Shown here: positions 39,255 through 62,924 of the stretch, one piece after another
Position numbering within the stretch: position 1 is the first letter of the stretch
Layout: the number at the start of each line of letters is the position of its first letter
Assembly: GCA_037039925.1 (NCBI GenBank)
Contig: JAXRKP010000205.1
Coordinates: 313,501-377,500 of the forward strand
Length of the DNA stretch: 64,000 nucleotides
Reading direction: 5' to 3'
DNA from: Doris montereyensis
Lineage: Eukaryota; Mollusca; Gastropoda; Nudibranchia; Dorididae
Made by a program: the position numbers and the translations under genes
Notes under the pieces: generated by a model
Told to the model about the DNA's origin: nothing
Seen by the model: the letters and a program-made list of their open reading frames with translations, nothing else
Database searches by the model: none

Positions 39255-39639
39255 AAAAACTCTCATTTTTCTTTAGGTAGTTAGTTGCGCAGCTGTTTAG
39301 TCGCCCAAGTTAAACAATGAAATCTCATGCTGTTAAACTGTTACGAGTGGAATGCCGCACTGCTCAAAAAAACTCGTTATGATGTTGTCCCCAAAAAGTG
39401 GCAAACCATAGGAAAGAAGAATTTAGGGGGTAGGGTGGGCGTCTAGGAGTAGAAGAATCTAGGGGTAGTAGAAGAATCTAGGGGTGAAGAATAATCTAGG
39501 GGTGAAGAAGTTCGTGAATAATCTAGTAGTAGAAGTATCTAGTAGAAGAAGTATTAATAATCTAGGGGTAGGCGAATCTTAGCATCGGTTATACGCTGTA
39601 CACTCAAACCTGACTGTTATGTTTCGTCCCGCCATCCTC

Positions 39640-39812
39640 GACTTAGTCCAGAGGCAAGGTGACGGTCTCTTAATAACCAAAAGGTAGTGGGATCAATCGA
39701 AACGGCTGAAAAATGTTATTGAGTTTTTTCGAGAAATGTCTCCACCTCCAGCTCAGGTAGATAGATCGACACCTAGTCTATGGGAGACACGATAAAAAGG
39801 AGGTGGTACTAA
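39640..39812 (+). repeat. SINE family A, 5' half
   Basis: ttagtccagaggcaaggtga..caaaaggtagtgggatcaa, then ccagctcaggtagatagatc..cacctagtc..gataaaaaggaggt. The 3' half is replaced by the TAG minisatellite that starts here. Confidence 0.6.
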
Positions 39813-40406
39813 TAGTAGAAGTTGTAGTACTAGTGGTGTGGTAGTAGTTGTATTAGTGTAGTAGTAGTAGTGGTGTGGTACTAGTCGTAATAGTGAGTAG
39901 TAGTGGTGTGGTATAGTCGTATTAGTGTAGTAGTAGTAGTGGTGTGGTACTAGTCGTAATAGTGGTGTGGTACTAGTCGTAATGTTTAGTCGTGGTGTGG
40001 TACTAAAGTAGTAGTGGTGTGGTACTAGTCGTAATAGTGTAGTAGTAGTAGTGGTGTGGTACTAGTCGTAATAGTGTAGTAGTAGTAGTGGTGTGGTACT
40101 AGTAGTAGTAGTGTAGTGTAGTAGTGTAGTGTGGTACTAGTAGTAGTGTAGTAGTAGTAGTAGTGTAGTTGTGGTGTGGTACTAGTAATAGTGTAGTAGT
40201 AGTGGTGGTACTAGTAGTAGTAGTAGTGGTATTAGTAGTAGTAGTAGTAGTAGTAGTGGTGTGGTACTAGTAGTAATAGTGTACTAGTAGTAGTAGTAGT
40301 AGTATTAGTAGTAGTAGTAGTAGTAGTGTGGTATAGTAGTGTAGTAGTAGTAGTGGTGTAATAGTGTAGTACTAGTAGTGGTAGTAGTGGTGTGGTACTA
40401 CTAGTC

Positions 40407-40452
<46 letters not shown>

Positions 40453-40509
40453 GTGTGGTACTAGTAGTAATAGTGTAGTAGTAGTAGTAGTGGTGTGGTA
40501 TAGTAGTAA

Positions 40510-40574
<65 letters not shown>

Positions 40575-40633
40575 TGGTACTAGTAATAGTAGTAGTAGTG
40601 GTAGTAGTGGTGTGGTAGTAGTAGTAGTGTAGT

Positions 40634-40676
<43 letters not shown>

Positions 40677-40773
40677 GTGGTACTAGTAGTAGTAGTAGTA
40701 GGTGTGGTAGTAGTAGTAGTAGTGGTGTGGTGGTGTGGTACTAGTCGTAGTGTAGTAGTAGTAGTACTAGTAA

Positions 40774-40826
<53 letters not shown>

Positions 40827-40891
40827 TAGTAGTAGTAGTAGTAGTGGTGTAGTAGTAGTAGTAGTAGTGGTGTGGTACTAGTAGTAATAGT

Positions 40892-40936
<45 letters not shown>

Positions 40937-40956
40937 TAGTGGTGTACTAGTAGTAA

Positions 40957-40994
<38 letters not shown>

Positions 40995-41161
40995 TGGTAC
41001 TAGTAATAGTAGTAGTAATGGTGTGGTACTAGTAGTAGTAGTAGTAGTAGTAGTAGTGTAGTGTGGTACTAGTAGTAATAGTGTAGTAGTAGTAGTAGTA
41101 GTAGTGGTGTGGTACTAGTAGTACATTAGTAGTAGTAGTAGTAGTGTAGTAGTAGTGTAGT

Positions 41162-41236
<75 letters not shown>

Positions 41237-41765
41237 TGGTACTAGTAGTAATAGTGTAGTGGTAGTAGTAGTAGTAGTAGTAGTGGTGTGGTACTAGTAG
41301 TAGTAGTAGTAGTAGTAATAGTGTAGTAGTAGTGGTGTAGTGGTGTGGTACTAGTAGTAATAGTAGTAGTAGTAGTAGTAGTGGTGTGGTAGTAGTAATA
41401 GTGTAGTAGTAGTAGTAGTAGTAGTAGTGTGGTACTAGTAGTGATAGTGTAGTAGTAGTAGTAGTAGTAGTAGTGGTGTGGTACTAGTCGTAATAGTGTA
41501 GTAGTAGTAGTAGTGGTGTGGTACTAGTAGTAATAGTGTAGTAGTAGTAGTAGTAGTAGTAGTGGTGTAGTACTAGTAGTAATAGTGTAGTAGTAGTAGT
41601 GGTGTGATACTAGTCTTTGATAGTAGTAGTAGTAGTAGTGGTGTGGTACTAGTCGTAATAGTGTAGTAGTAGTAGTAGTAGTAATAGTGTTTAGTAGTAG
41701 TAGTAGTAGTATAGTAGTAGTAGTAGTAGTGGTGGTGGTGTGGTACTAGTCGTAATAGTTTACTT
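39813..41765. repeat. TAG/GTA trinucleotide minisatellite, block 1
   Basis: About 1.95 kb of (TAG)n broken regularly by tggtgtggtactagtcgtaa and tagtgtagtagtag words, giving an irregular higher-order unit of roughly 35-60 bp. No open protein of interest; frames give repetitive Tyr/Thr or Ser strings. Confidence 0.95.
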
Positions 41766-42017
41766 GTTTGCGGCATTTGTCCTAACTTAGTAGCAGCATT
41801 TCAGATAAGTTGACACATTTGTAATTTATATACATTTCTAGCACATTCAGTGTAAATTTTTGTCTTGATTGATACTTTCTTTCATGTATTCTCTATCATG
41901 TCTTCTTTCTAGACCAGTGAGATATAGATCTAGTCTTACATTTATCTATTTTTTTTTCGTTCTTGTTTCCCATACTCAGACGTCTCTCTCTCTCTCTCTT
42001 TCTTTCTTCGTTGCCTG

Positions 42018-42018
<1 letters not shown>

Positions 42019-42070
<52 letters not shown>
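42019..42070. repeat. (CT)n microsatellite
   Basis: CT tract between the two TAG blocks, with flanking CT-rich sequence. Confidence 0.95.
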
Positions 42071-42081
<11 letters not shown>

Positions 42082-42307
42082 ATTTCTCTCATTCTCTCTA
42101 TCTCCTTCTAACCTTTTATTACTTACTTATTTTCATTTCATTCTAGATCTGAACCTTCCACTCTCGCTCATTCTTCACACCCCCTCTAGTCTGCTACGTT
42201 TCTTATCATCACTGTCTTTTTCTTTCTTTCTTTCTCCTTTATGTTTTTCTTCTGACATCACATCGTGTGATGCCGGAGGTATTACTTGAGATCTAGATTC
42301 TAGATAA

Positions 42308-42425
42308 TTCTCGTTTGTTGTCTGACGAAGGGTTATACCCGAAACGTCATGTGTTTGTTCTGTGTTTATTAGTGAAGTTGTCACTTATTGTCATATTTCG
42401 CCTTTGACTTCACTCCACTGTGGCT
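42308..42425 (+). mobile_element. Penelope-like element or retrozyme fragment
   Basis: Carries the hammerhead-type core and downstream flank shared, inverted, with 6958-7066. Embedded between the two blocks of TAG minisatellite. No reverse transcriptase or GIY-YIG coding region adjacent. Confidence 0.45.
42311..42362 (+). ncRNA. candidate type I hammerhead ribozyme motif
   Basis: CTGACGA (42322-42328), a GGGT/ACCC stem with a 3-base loop, GAAAC (42341-42345) and GTC (42346-42348) are in the hammerhead order CUGANGA - stem II - GAAA - stem III - NUH. Stem III is only AC/GU, as in Penelope and retrozyme ribozymes thought to act as dimers. Stem I pairing is weak and there is an extra A before stem II, so activity is uncertain. 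Confidence 0.45.
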
Positions 42426-42432
42426 CCTTCGA

Positions 42433-43695
42433 ATTAGTCGTAATAGTGTAGTAGTAGTAATAGTAGTAGTAGTAGTAGTAGTGGTGTAGTAATACTAATA
42501 CTAATAGTAAAATAGTGTAATAGTCGTAATAGTAGTGGTGTGTGGTACTAGTCGTAATAATGAGTAGTAGTAGTAGTAGTAGTGGTGTGGTACTAGTCAT
42601 AATAATGTAGTAGAAGCAGTAGTAGTAGTGGTGTAGTAATAGTCGTAATAATGTAGTAGTAGTAGTCGTGGTGTAGTAATAGTCGTAATAGTGTAGTAGT
42701 ATTAGTGGTGTGGTACTAGTCGTAACAATGTAGTAGTAGTAGTAGTGGTGGTGTGGTACTAGTCGTAATAATGTAGTAGTAGTAATAGTAGTATTAGTGG
42801 TGTGGTACTAGTCGTAATAATGTAGTAGTAGTAGTAGTGGTGTAGTAATAGTTAATAGTGTAGTAGTAGTAGTAATAGTTGTAATAGTGTAGTAATAGTG
42901 GTGTGGTAATAGTGTAATAGTGTAGTAGTAGTGGTGTGGTACTAGTTGTAATAGTGTAGTAGTAGTGGTGTGGTACTAGTTGTAATAGTGTAGTAGTAGT
43001 ATTAGTGGTGTGGTACTAGTTGTCGTAGTAGTAATGTAGTATTAGTGGTGTGGTACTAGTTGTAATAATGTAGTAGTAGTGATGTGGTACTAGTTGTAAT
43101 AGTGTAGTAGTAATGAGTAGTATTAGTGGTGTGGTACTAGTAGTAATAATGTGTGGTAGTCGTAATAATGTAGTAGTAGTGGTGTGGTACTAGTTGTAAT
43201 AGTGTAGTAGTAATAGTAGTAGTGGTGGTGGTGTATTAAAAGTCGTAATAGTGTAGTAGTAGTGGTGGTGTAGTAAAAGTCGTAATAGTGTAGTAGTAGT
43301 AGTAGTAGTGGTAGTAGTAGTAGTAGTGGTGCTGTGGTACTAGTAGTAATAGTGTAGTTAAGTAGTAGTAGTAGTACTAGTGGTGTGGTACTAGTTACTA
43401 CTAGTCGTAATAGTATAGTAGTAGTGGTGTGATACTAGTAGTAATATTAGTAGTAGTGGTGGTAGTGGTACTATAGTAGTAGAGATGCTAGTAGTATTAG
43501 TGGTGTGGTACTAGTCATAATAGTGTAGTAGTAGTGGTGTGGTACTAGTAGTAATAGTGTAGTAGTAGTAGTGGGAGTAGTAGTAGTGGTGTGGTACTAG
43601 TAGTAATATTAGTAGTAGCGGTGGTAGTGGTACTAGTAGTAGTAGCGATGCTAGTAGTAGTAGTAGTAGTAGCAGTAGTACTAGTAGTAGTAAAG
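42433..43695. repeat. TAG/GTA trinucleotide minisatellite, block 2
   Basis: Same repeat words as block 1 with more gtaataatgtag variants, separated from it by about 670 bp of non-repeat DNA that holds a CT tract and the hammerhead fragment. Smaller patches occur at 43886-43960 and 44399-44510. Confidence 0.95.
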
Positions 43696-43705
43696 ACAAA
43701 TAGTG

Positions 43706-43805
43706 AGGCAAGTAATTAGCTCGGTTGGTAGCATGCTTTCTTTTCATGGCGAGGTGATGGGTGCCGATATAGAGGTTGCGGGTTCGATTCCCATGATGGC
43801 CAGGA
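43706..43805 (+). repeat. tRNA-like SINE head
   Basis: ttagctcggttggtagcat is A-box-like and ggttcgattcc is a perfect B box about 66 bp later. The T arm and acceptor do not pair properly, so it is not a functional tRNA. Confidence 0.45.
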
Positions 43806-44514
43806 TTTGTTTCTGTCTATTGATTGTATTTGTCTCGTCCTTGTTCCTATGGGGTTTTCATATCATCTTGTATCATTACCTTCACTAGTAGTAGTAGTAG
43901 TAATAGTGGTGGTGATACTAGTAGCAGTAGTAGTAGTGGTGGTATTAGTGATAGTGATACAGTGGGAGCCACAGCCACCGAGATCGCACTCAACATAATG
44001 TCGGCTATGACTAGACCAATAGAAATCCTTGTTTTTCCCCTTCATTCTCTTTGTAAAAAAAACGTCACATCAAACGAGGGCCCGACATGGGTAAAATCGC
44101 GTACAACGAGGGGCCAGGCTAATTACAAATTTTCTCTCTGTTGCTCATTTCTTCTAACATGTCGTGCTAGCGTTCACATCTGTAACTCGCTGTACCATCG
44201 CTTCATTCTGATTTATCAAAATAGCATCTACCTCTACAACAAAAGCCACAAAGTGTAAATGTCTTAACTTTTATATTAAACAAAAAATAATCAATGCTGT
44301 TGAAATGAGAAATTTCTTGTTGACTTCCCATTTAACAAAAGGTCACATACATTCATATGAGGACTTAGCGTCAGTCCCGACCAGGCCTCATTGAATCCGA
44401 CTTCCACTGTACTACTAGTAGTTGTAGTAGTAATAGTAGGAGTGGTGCTACAACTAGTAGTAGTAGTAGTGGTGGTGGTGGTGGTACTAATAGTAGTAAT
44501 ATTAATATGCTTGA

Positions 44515-45140
44515 AAACATCAAGACTGTGTTGATGATGGATCTTGACCTTGTCAGTTTTAACCAAGTAGAAAATATGAGGTTGTTAGAGTCTGGATTCA
44601 ACATGTCTTTGAATTTTTTTCTCTCTGGATACTCATCATGCTAAATTTCAAGTGTCTCAACTAAAAGGCAAAAAAAACCGACACTATTATTACAAGATAT
44701 ACAAATTGAATAGAACATACTTGAAACAATGTTTCATTTTCGTCCAAGGCACAAACTCAAGGCATCAATGTTGTTATAAACGATTAAAATGAGCTTTTAA
44801 TCACATCGTCACATCACTCACTGCACAATATACGTGGCAACACTAAATATAAGTATTATACTGGGCAGCCCTTGGGTAACAAAGCCAGTTTTAAATTGAT
44901 TTTCATAACATTCTGATTCACTCACTCATTAAAATCAAGTTTTCAAAATTAAACTCAATCACACACAAGATCACCTGTTTTACATTATTGTGGAAAAGTC
45001 TGTTTTTGAATTTCATTCTACGCTGTAAATGAAGTCGTGACCACACACTCTTTCATCCTCATGATTACCTGAACACAATGACAATGTAACCGTAACCACA
45101 AAAAAAACCCCAAAACAACAACCCAACTTTCATACCTCAA
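44515..45140. other. sequence 3' of MRPL42, no gene recognised
   Basis: Probably MRPL42 3' UTR or flank on the - strand. AT-rich, no repeat family or coding signal recognised. Confidence 0.4.
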
Positions 45141-45222
45141 TCACGTCTCACTCACGCAATGAATGTAATAATAACTAGTCATACGAGGAGAAATAACTCC
45201 CCCCAAAAACAACAACAATAAT

Positions 45223-56358
<11,136 letters not shown>

Positions 56359-56778
56359 TTTGCTTCTCGTATCCTTGAAGATAAAATAAAAAGTACAAGG
56401 GAGGTAAGTAAGAAGTCTAAGATAATAATATGCAACGACAAGGGGCCTGAAATCTGTGTGCCGGTCACAGAATGGCACGGTACCTGAATAACTATAACCT
56501 GCATTGTGAATCAGGGCCTAGATTTACACGTATTCTAAATTCTAGACCTAGTCCTAAATACACCATTGCCACCAGCAAGTTTTTTTTTCAAATGTTGTAT
56601 TCTTGGTGTCCACTTAAAGTTCATTCGTGATGCTTTTAAAGTGGAATTTAAATATATTAATTAACGGTAGTTTATATGATGAAGATTGAAACATTAAAAT
56701 AAAAGTAAAAGAATCATTTCTTCGATTTTTGTCTTTGAAGTATCAAAGTACCGTAACCAAAAGAGTGTTTACGTAGGC

Positions 56779-57071
<293 letters not shown>

Positions 57072-57734
57072 AGTTCATGGCAAAAAATGTCCATATGACG
57101 TATAAAAAAAAAAGGTCATTTTGACGTCTGTTTTCACAACAGTGCACATCTAAACCTAGTTTTATAATCCTATTTACATAAGTAACAATGCCAGAGACTG
57201 TCAAAAGAGTAAGGGGCTGCTACAACAAGGAAAACCCGTCTGAAGCGTTTATTTTGTGTTATTTTCTATTCATTTTTTTACTTGCATTTTTCTCGAAATG
57301 TAGTTTTTCCACACTAAAATTCTATCTCCTCTACCATTTACAGAACGATTTGTATTATATCTTGTCAATGTTAATAGAATGACGTCGGTTTTTAAAAAAA
57401 TATTGTAATTTTTTAGAAAAACCTATTTTTTAAAAAATGATAAAAACGCCGTTTTTGTACATTTACGATATATAGTATTTTCAAAAATTCATTAAAAAAA
57501 AAACTATCCAAAATATCAAAAAAATCCGGCGTCACTCTTTAGATATTGAATGGAAAAGACGATCTGCAAGGTTTGAGTGATTTTATTCATAACTAAGGGA
57601 TGAGATAGATTTTCTATGGCAACCAAGGACGCTAGGACGTCGGAAGAAACTTTTCAATGATATAGGATGACTGTATTTTGACAGTTACTCATGTACATAC
57701 TAAAAGCAAAAACCTAAATTCAAAAGCAAAAAAA

Positions 57735-57865
57735 ATCACTTCAGGTGCCCCCTTAAAGATTCCTTGGCTGTTTACAAGGCACTCGGGAAAAATTAAAAAT
57801 CCCACCAAAAACCCCGAGATCACCTTGATTGTGGATGTGGATAAATCAAATCAAATTTAAAACAT
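57735..57865 (+). repeat. SINE family A, 3' half
   Basis: aaagattccttggctgttta ... accccgagatcaccttgatt ... tggataaatcaaatcaaatt. Template-like partner of the odd TA-rich copy 228 bp downstream. Confidence 0.6.
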
Positions 57866-57947
57866 CAAAATCACTAGCTCACAATACTCACATGGCATTT
57901 CGTACAAGAGACACATCGCCAATATTCTTCATGCTTGGCCAGAATTG

Positions 57948-58109
57948 ATGTACCAGTAGTACTAGTGAACGAATATCTTCATATATAAAGATTCCTTATA
58001 TTACAAGGCATATATATATATATATATATAAAAATATATATACCCCGAGATCATATGTTATGGATATATAAATCAAATCAAATTTATAAACATATATATA
58101 TATATAAAT

Positions 58110-58153
<44 letters not shown>

Positions 58154-58175
58154 AGGGATGAATAATTCATGAGCA
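57948..58175. repeat. repeat with TA core, copy 1
   Basis: Left end gtaccagtagtactagtgaa and right end gcgagggatgaataattcat bracket the TA-rich SINE hybrid. The same two ends occur close together at 61368-61433. Confidence 0.55.
57985..58118 (+). repeat. SINE family A 3' half overwritten by TA repeats
   Basis: Keeps in order aaagattcctt, tacaaggca, taccccgagatca, taaatcaaatcaaattta, aaacat and atggcat from 57757-57900, but almost every stretch between them is TATATA. Looks like a hybrid of the upstream SINE and a TA microsatellite. Confidence 0.6.
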
Positions 58176-60074
58176 TTTATGGATATCATCAAGGTGAAAG
58201 TGAAGGCGCTACTCAATGAGCCAGAACATCAAAGAGCAATCACAGATGCTTGGGGTGCCCAGATTCAAAGATTTATACGTTCAATGGCTTATGGTTGGTG
58301 CACCGCAGTAATCTAGGCAAGAGGCGGAAATACACGATTTTGAATCTCGTACTTTTGATAATGTTCCTTTTGGAATTTCAAGATACCAAGGTCAACAATA
58401 ATATAATATGTGAGTTAATTTTTTTTTATCAATACAGAATTGGACATGATTCATTTTCCACACACACGAGTTATCATATCTCTTGAAATGGGCAAATAAG
58501 AGTAAAAACATCAGGTGTGCATTTTAAAATTTTATTTTTGCAAATGGGTAGATCTATATTATCTGAGATGCTCAAGGTCTAAGCTGATGTTTAATAGATA
58601 TTTTTTTGCACTTTATTGAACATTATAAACGCGGTCATGTTAAGGCGCACGAACTTGTGAGGGCGCGACATGACCGACTTGGGAAAGTGAAGAAGCCGTA
58701 TTATTAACCCTCCGCCCCCTCTTCTGGTACACAAATAATACACAATAAATGTTTAAATTCATTTTATAATAAAGATCAAGAAATTTGTATATAATTCTTA
58801 CTCAAAATTTACAATCAAACCCAATAAATATTTTGTAACAACATAACATGAACATGGTAGGATTATTCATACGCCTCAATTAACCACATTGACCTAGATC
58901 TATATTGTAGGCCTATGAGATTAAATATGATTTTTATTTATTGGTGAATGAAAAGTTGAATGTGCAGCCATGGAAGCCGGCATCTGAAAACATTTTTTGG
59001 AAATATTTCTTCTAGGTCACTAACAGATTCAGGATTATGTAGATTCTATAAATATAGAGATCTAGATCAAGAACTAGATCTAGAATCTGGGATTACCGGC
59101 CGTCGTCGACTGATTCAGGCGGTGGCAATCGACAATCTAGATCTATAAATCTAGCGACTGTGCATCTAGACCTGGAACTAGATATAATTGTAGGTGTAGA
59201 TTTTGGGACTGGCATCATTTTTGTAAAGCAATTAATTCTTGCAAGTTAGTTTAGATCTAGATCTATGTCAATTATCATCAAATAGCTTAAATAAGTATTG
59301 GAGACTGAACTATAGTCATCAAATTCTTCCATATTTGTCGAGGACTCAAATCCGAAGTACCATAAAAAGGTCAAGTCGACGTCACCACACTAGGTTAAAA
59401 ATAGTTTGGGTCAAAAAGTAGTGCGTTCATTATACCGAGTAAAAAAAAAATGATTGAGCCAAACGGAGAGGGATATTTCATTTTACGAGATTTCTGCACG
59501 TTACTTGACGACGTGTTTATATTGGAGGACAATGCACGGAGGCAAGGGGGTTTAATATGGGAAATGTGACATGTTTTAGCATGGGAGTAAACTTTTAATG
59601 AAACCCGTCAAAATCGCTTTCATTTTAAATGTACAATATATATAAATATCGGCCCATGAATATATTTCTCTATCTCAAATTTACTGAGCGGCAAAAGAAA
59701 GATTTCACTTTTCTCGTGTTTAGGCTACTGCTGACGGAAAAATGACCTCATGGGAATAATGGGTGAGATCTACAAAAGACAGTATACGCGGTGAAACATC
59801 GATTTTCGCTTCGAAATGTTATTGCATTATCTTCACTTGATGATTAAGGCAATTAATGTGTTTTAGCCAGTTATTATAGATAAACGTTATAAAGCTTTAA
59901 ACTTAGATCTATGCCTCGGTTAAATTATTGAAGAATGTGAGAGAGCATAGTTGGAATGCTTGACGCTGGAATATCAACAAGGAGAGTATGAAGGTTATTC
60001 AAGGAATTGTTATCATGCGACTTTAAATAATTAATCTAAGGAATAGATATATAGAGAAATCCAAACAACTTCAA
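58176..60074. other. intergenic, no gene recognised
   Basis: Contains a cluster of palindromic agatctagatct-type words at about 59055-59265. Short frames have no splice or family support. Confidence 0.4.
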
Positions 60075-60150
60075 TTAAAAATCTTATTTAAAAAAACAAC
60101 CCGAGATCATCTTAGTTGTGGATGTAGGTAAATAAAATCAAATCAAAATC
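60075..60150 (+). repeat. SINE family A, 3' end
   Basis: cccgagatcatcttagttgt then ggatgtaggtaaataaaatc and a caaatcaaaatc tail: only the terminal part of the family. Confidence 0.5.
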
Positions 60151-60277
60151 ACAGGCCCAAGGGGACCAATCCGAAAGAACAAAAATGGGACTCATCTTCA
60201 ACGGCATCGGATACAACGAGATCTCGGTTACAACGGGACTTTTTCAAATCACCGTTTTAATCTCTATATTCTATGGT

Positions 60278-60533
60278 AGTCTAGAGGCAAGGTTTCGGCC
60301 TCTTAACTCAAATGGTAATGGTTTCGAGGCCTGCCGAAATTTGAACAATTTTTCGAGCAAAATCTACCCCCTGGTCCAGGTAGGTGGATCAACACCTAGT
60401 CCCATTGGAGACGGACGATAAAAAGGAGGTCCTATGTGCAGATTGCAACACTCCGTAAACGTTAATGATCCTTTGGCTGTTAATAGGGCAGTCCGGCCAA
60501 AATTAACTGTGGATAAATCAAATCAAATCAAAG
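60278..60533 (+). repeat. SINE family A, full length
   Basis: tagtctagaggcaaggtttc ... ccaggtaggtggatcaacac ... gataaaaaggaggtcctatg ... tttggctgttaatagggcag ... tgtggataaatcaaatcaaa. Sits within sequence rich in 'acaacggga' words (60190-60250 and 60550-60615) that may be one older element split by this insertion. Confidence 0.65.
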
Positions 60534-61367
60534 ATTATATCATAAGCTAAAAATATAAAACACGCGTGCTTACAACGACATATATCGATGCCCTACACGG
60601 CTACAACGGGACTATGTGCGCCCCCTCCCCCAAAAAAAGTGCACCACCGCACACTATCTATCAAGGAAAAAATAATTCTTACCGACAGGAAAAGCTCCGA
60701 CATAAAAAAAAAAAAAGAAAGAAAAGAAGTAAAATAATAGGAAGGAAACGTTTGATTGGTGCTCTCCTGTAACACTCTCCACGGTAGGCTAGACCCACAC
60801 ATACTAACATGTGTACACATCATGTAGGCTACACTATTGTTATTACCGTGCCTTTACATAGGGCCCATTCTGGAATTACCCATACCTATACTGAGATTTC
60901 TAGGGCCCATTACACGTTGTTCTGTGCTTTTTGTCCTTCACTAGCCTGCATCATTTAGGTCCAGGGCCTACAGTTCTATTTACTGCGGCTGAGTGCGCCA
61001 TGGCAATGTCATGATGCTCGATCACAGCAGTATCTGATTCTATGTTTTTCTGCTAAAGTGCTTCAGTGCTGATCTTCTGCCGTGTGTAATTGTGTACAGT
61101 ATTTTCAGGTGTGGATGTAGAATGGACTTTTTTTTTTATGGCAGAATTCTGGATCAGTGTCTGGATCAAATTTTAGACATTTCAAGACATATGTAGGTCT
61201 ACATGTATTTAGATAATCGTTTGTACAATAAGTAACATCATAAGTAAAGTTTAAATACGTTGATAGGTGATATTAACGATTAGTTAATGGGTTTGAGGAT
61301 ACAATGAGATTTAAGACCCACACCCTCCGTGATCGCTTGAAAGGGTGCTTATGAAGTCGGTACACAC

Positions 61368-61433
61368 GATGTACCACTAGTACTAGTGAACGAATATACA
61401 TATATATATACGCGAGGGACGAATAATTCATGA
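61368..61433. repeat. repeat with TA core, copy 2
   Basis: gtaccactagtactagtgaa .. gaatatacatatatatata .. gcgagggacgaataattcat: short form of 57948-58175, with only a brief TA core. Confidence 0.55.
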
Positions 61434-61699
61434 ACAAGGTATGCAACTGTGTAAATTATTATTTACGTTACGAAGTAGTCAGTTATCTCCCGTGCGTTAT
61501 ATTCTGGAAAGCACGTGTTTGGTTTTCAGTCAAGTTTGAATTAAATCTTGAATTCTTCAATGGTGCTTAGATCAAGCTCTGTTGACGACACTTTGGTTTG
61601 CAATCGTAACCGTAGTCTCAATGTACTGAAGTTCTACGATTAAGAGTGCGCGTGACTATCATTACTCATACATCATGTATTGATTAGTTAGTATATAAT

Positions 61700-61903
61700 A
61701 TATAACAGCCAAGGGATCTTTAAAATGCACAGAGTGATGTGATCTGCACACGGGACCTCCTTTTTATCGTCCATCTCCGATGGGACTAAGTGTCGATCCA
61801 CCTACCTGGGCTTTTTTTCAACAATTTTTTAACCGTTGGTTGGGTTCGAGCTCACTGCCTTCTGGTTCAGAGGCTGACACACCTTGCCTCCCCGGGGAGG
61901 GAG
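61700..61903 (-). repeat. SINE family A
   Basis: Reverse copy: cagccaagggatctttaaaa, cctcctttttatcgtccatc, gggttcgagctcact, ggctgacac.cttgcctc. Confidence 0.6.
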
Positions 61904-62099
61904 GTTAGTTATTATTAAAGAACTCATTGAAATAAAGAAGAAAAGAGGGACTAGCAGCACAGGGGGCATATACTCACGGACAAAAAAAAAGTAAATACTT
62001 ACATTTTCGTAAGTTGCAAGCAAAAAACTGAATCAATTATAATGAAATTATACATAATGCTATTTTATTCATTTTTCTATAAGTGTATGAAAAGTTATT

Positions 62100-62800
62100 T
62101 AATTGTATCCATCCCATTTTCAAAATTCGCACAGGCTGTCAATCATTAAATGTTGGTAGTGGGTGTGTCCACCGCGTTGTTGGATACTGGCAAGAAATCT
62201 CCGTCACATACCTGCAATCTAACACTGGCTTTGTCCTTGTGGAATGTTATTTCACTCTTCATTTAATGTCTATGTGAGTCTCAAACTATGGTAAATCGGA
62301 GAATATCGTTTTCAGTATTCTAAACTGAGGCTCCCGAAGGAAAATGGAATTGATAAAAAAAAAAAAAAGAAGAAGAGCAATGACGTTCTGCAAGTATGGA
62401 ACACAATGTGCTACTCTGATGTGTAGATTGGCATTATTCAAAATGCGTCCAACAGGTCAAGGGCTGATGAATATTCCAAAATGTCCTTCAACCCTCTTGA
62501 ATGGTTTGAACAGCAGTGCGTTTTCTGTCACGTAAATGAGTTACCACTATTTGACACTTTTGTTGCTCAGGAGTGATGATTGGATGCACTGTTCTCGCAA
62601 GATCTTCAACATTTTCATGCTACATTCCACTTTCTTCTAAGTTTTGAAATGGTAGCTGAACAACATTCAAATTGTCTCCCTACAGCTCTAACAACACAAA
62701 CTCCTGCATTAAGCATGCCATGACAATACCTCTACAGCGATCAGCAATAGAGAGCAGAGGCACGCCATAATTGTACAAAAAACCCCAACAACACGCAAAA
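62100..62800 (-). mobile_element. possible Tc1/mariner-like transposase relic
   Basis: On the - strand, broken frames read TPEQQKCQIVVTHLRDRKRT, AVQTIQEG, then GHFGIFISP and VGRILNNANL, resembling the second helix-turn-helix of Tc1-like transposases. No catalytic DDE motif or terminal repeats found. Confidence 0.3.
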
Positions 62801-62924
62801 TAAAAAAAAAACAAAAAAAACTTATTGTGAACAAGGCGATACATGTGTTTAAAGGTGACTTATGATCAGAAATGAGCTATAATTAATTTTTAAAATGAAA
62901 TCAAGAAACCTGATCAGGGGGTAT

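Noticed and set aside
39813..43695. CRISPR-like or coding tandem array
   Set aside because: Trinucleotide minisatellite in animal DNA; no fixed repeat-spacer structure.
43706..43805. Functional tRNA gene
   Set aside because: A and B boxes are present but the acceptor and T stems do not pair; tRNA-derived repeat instead.
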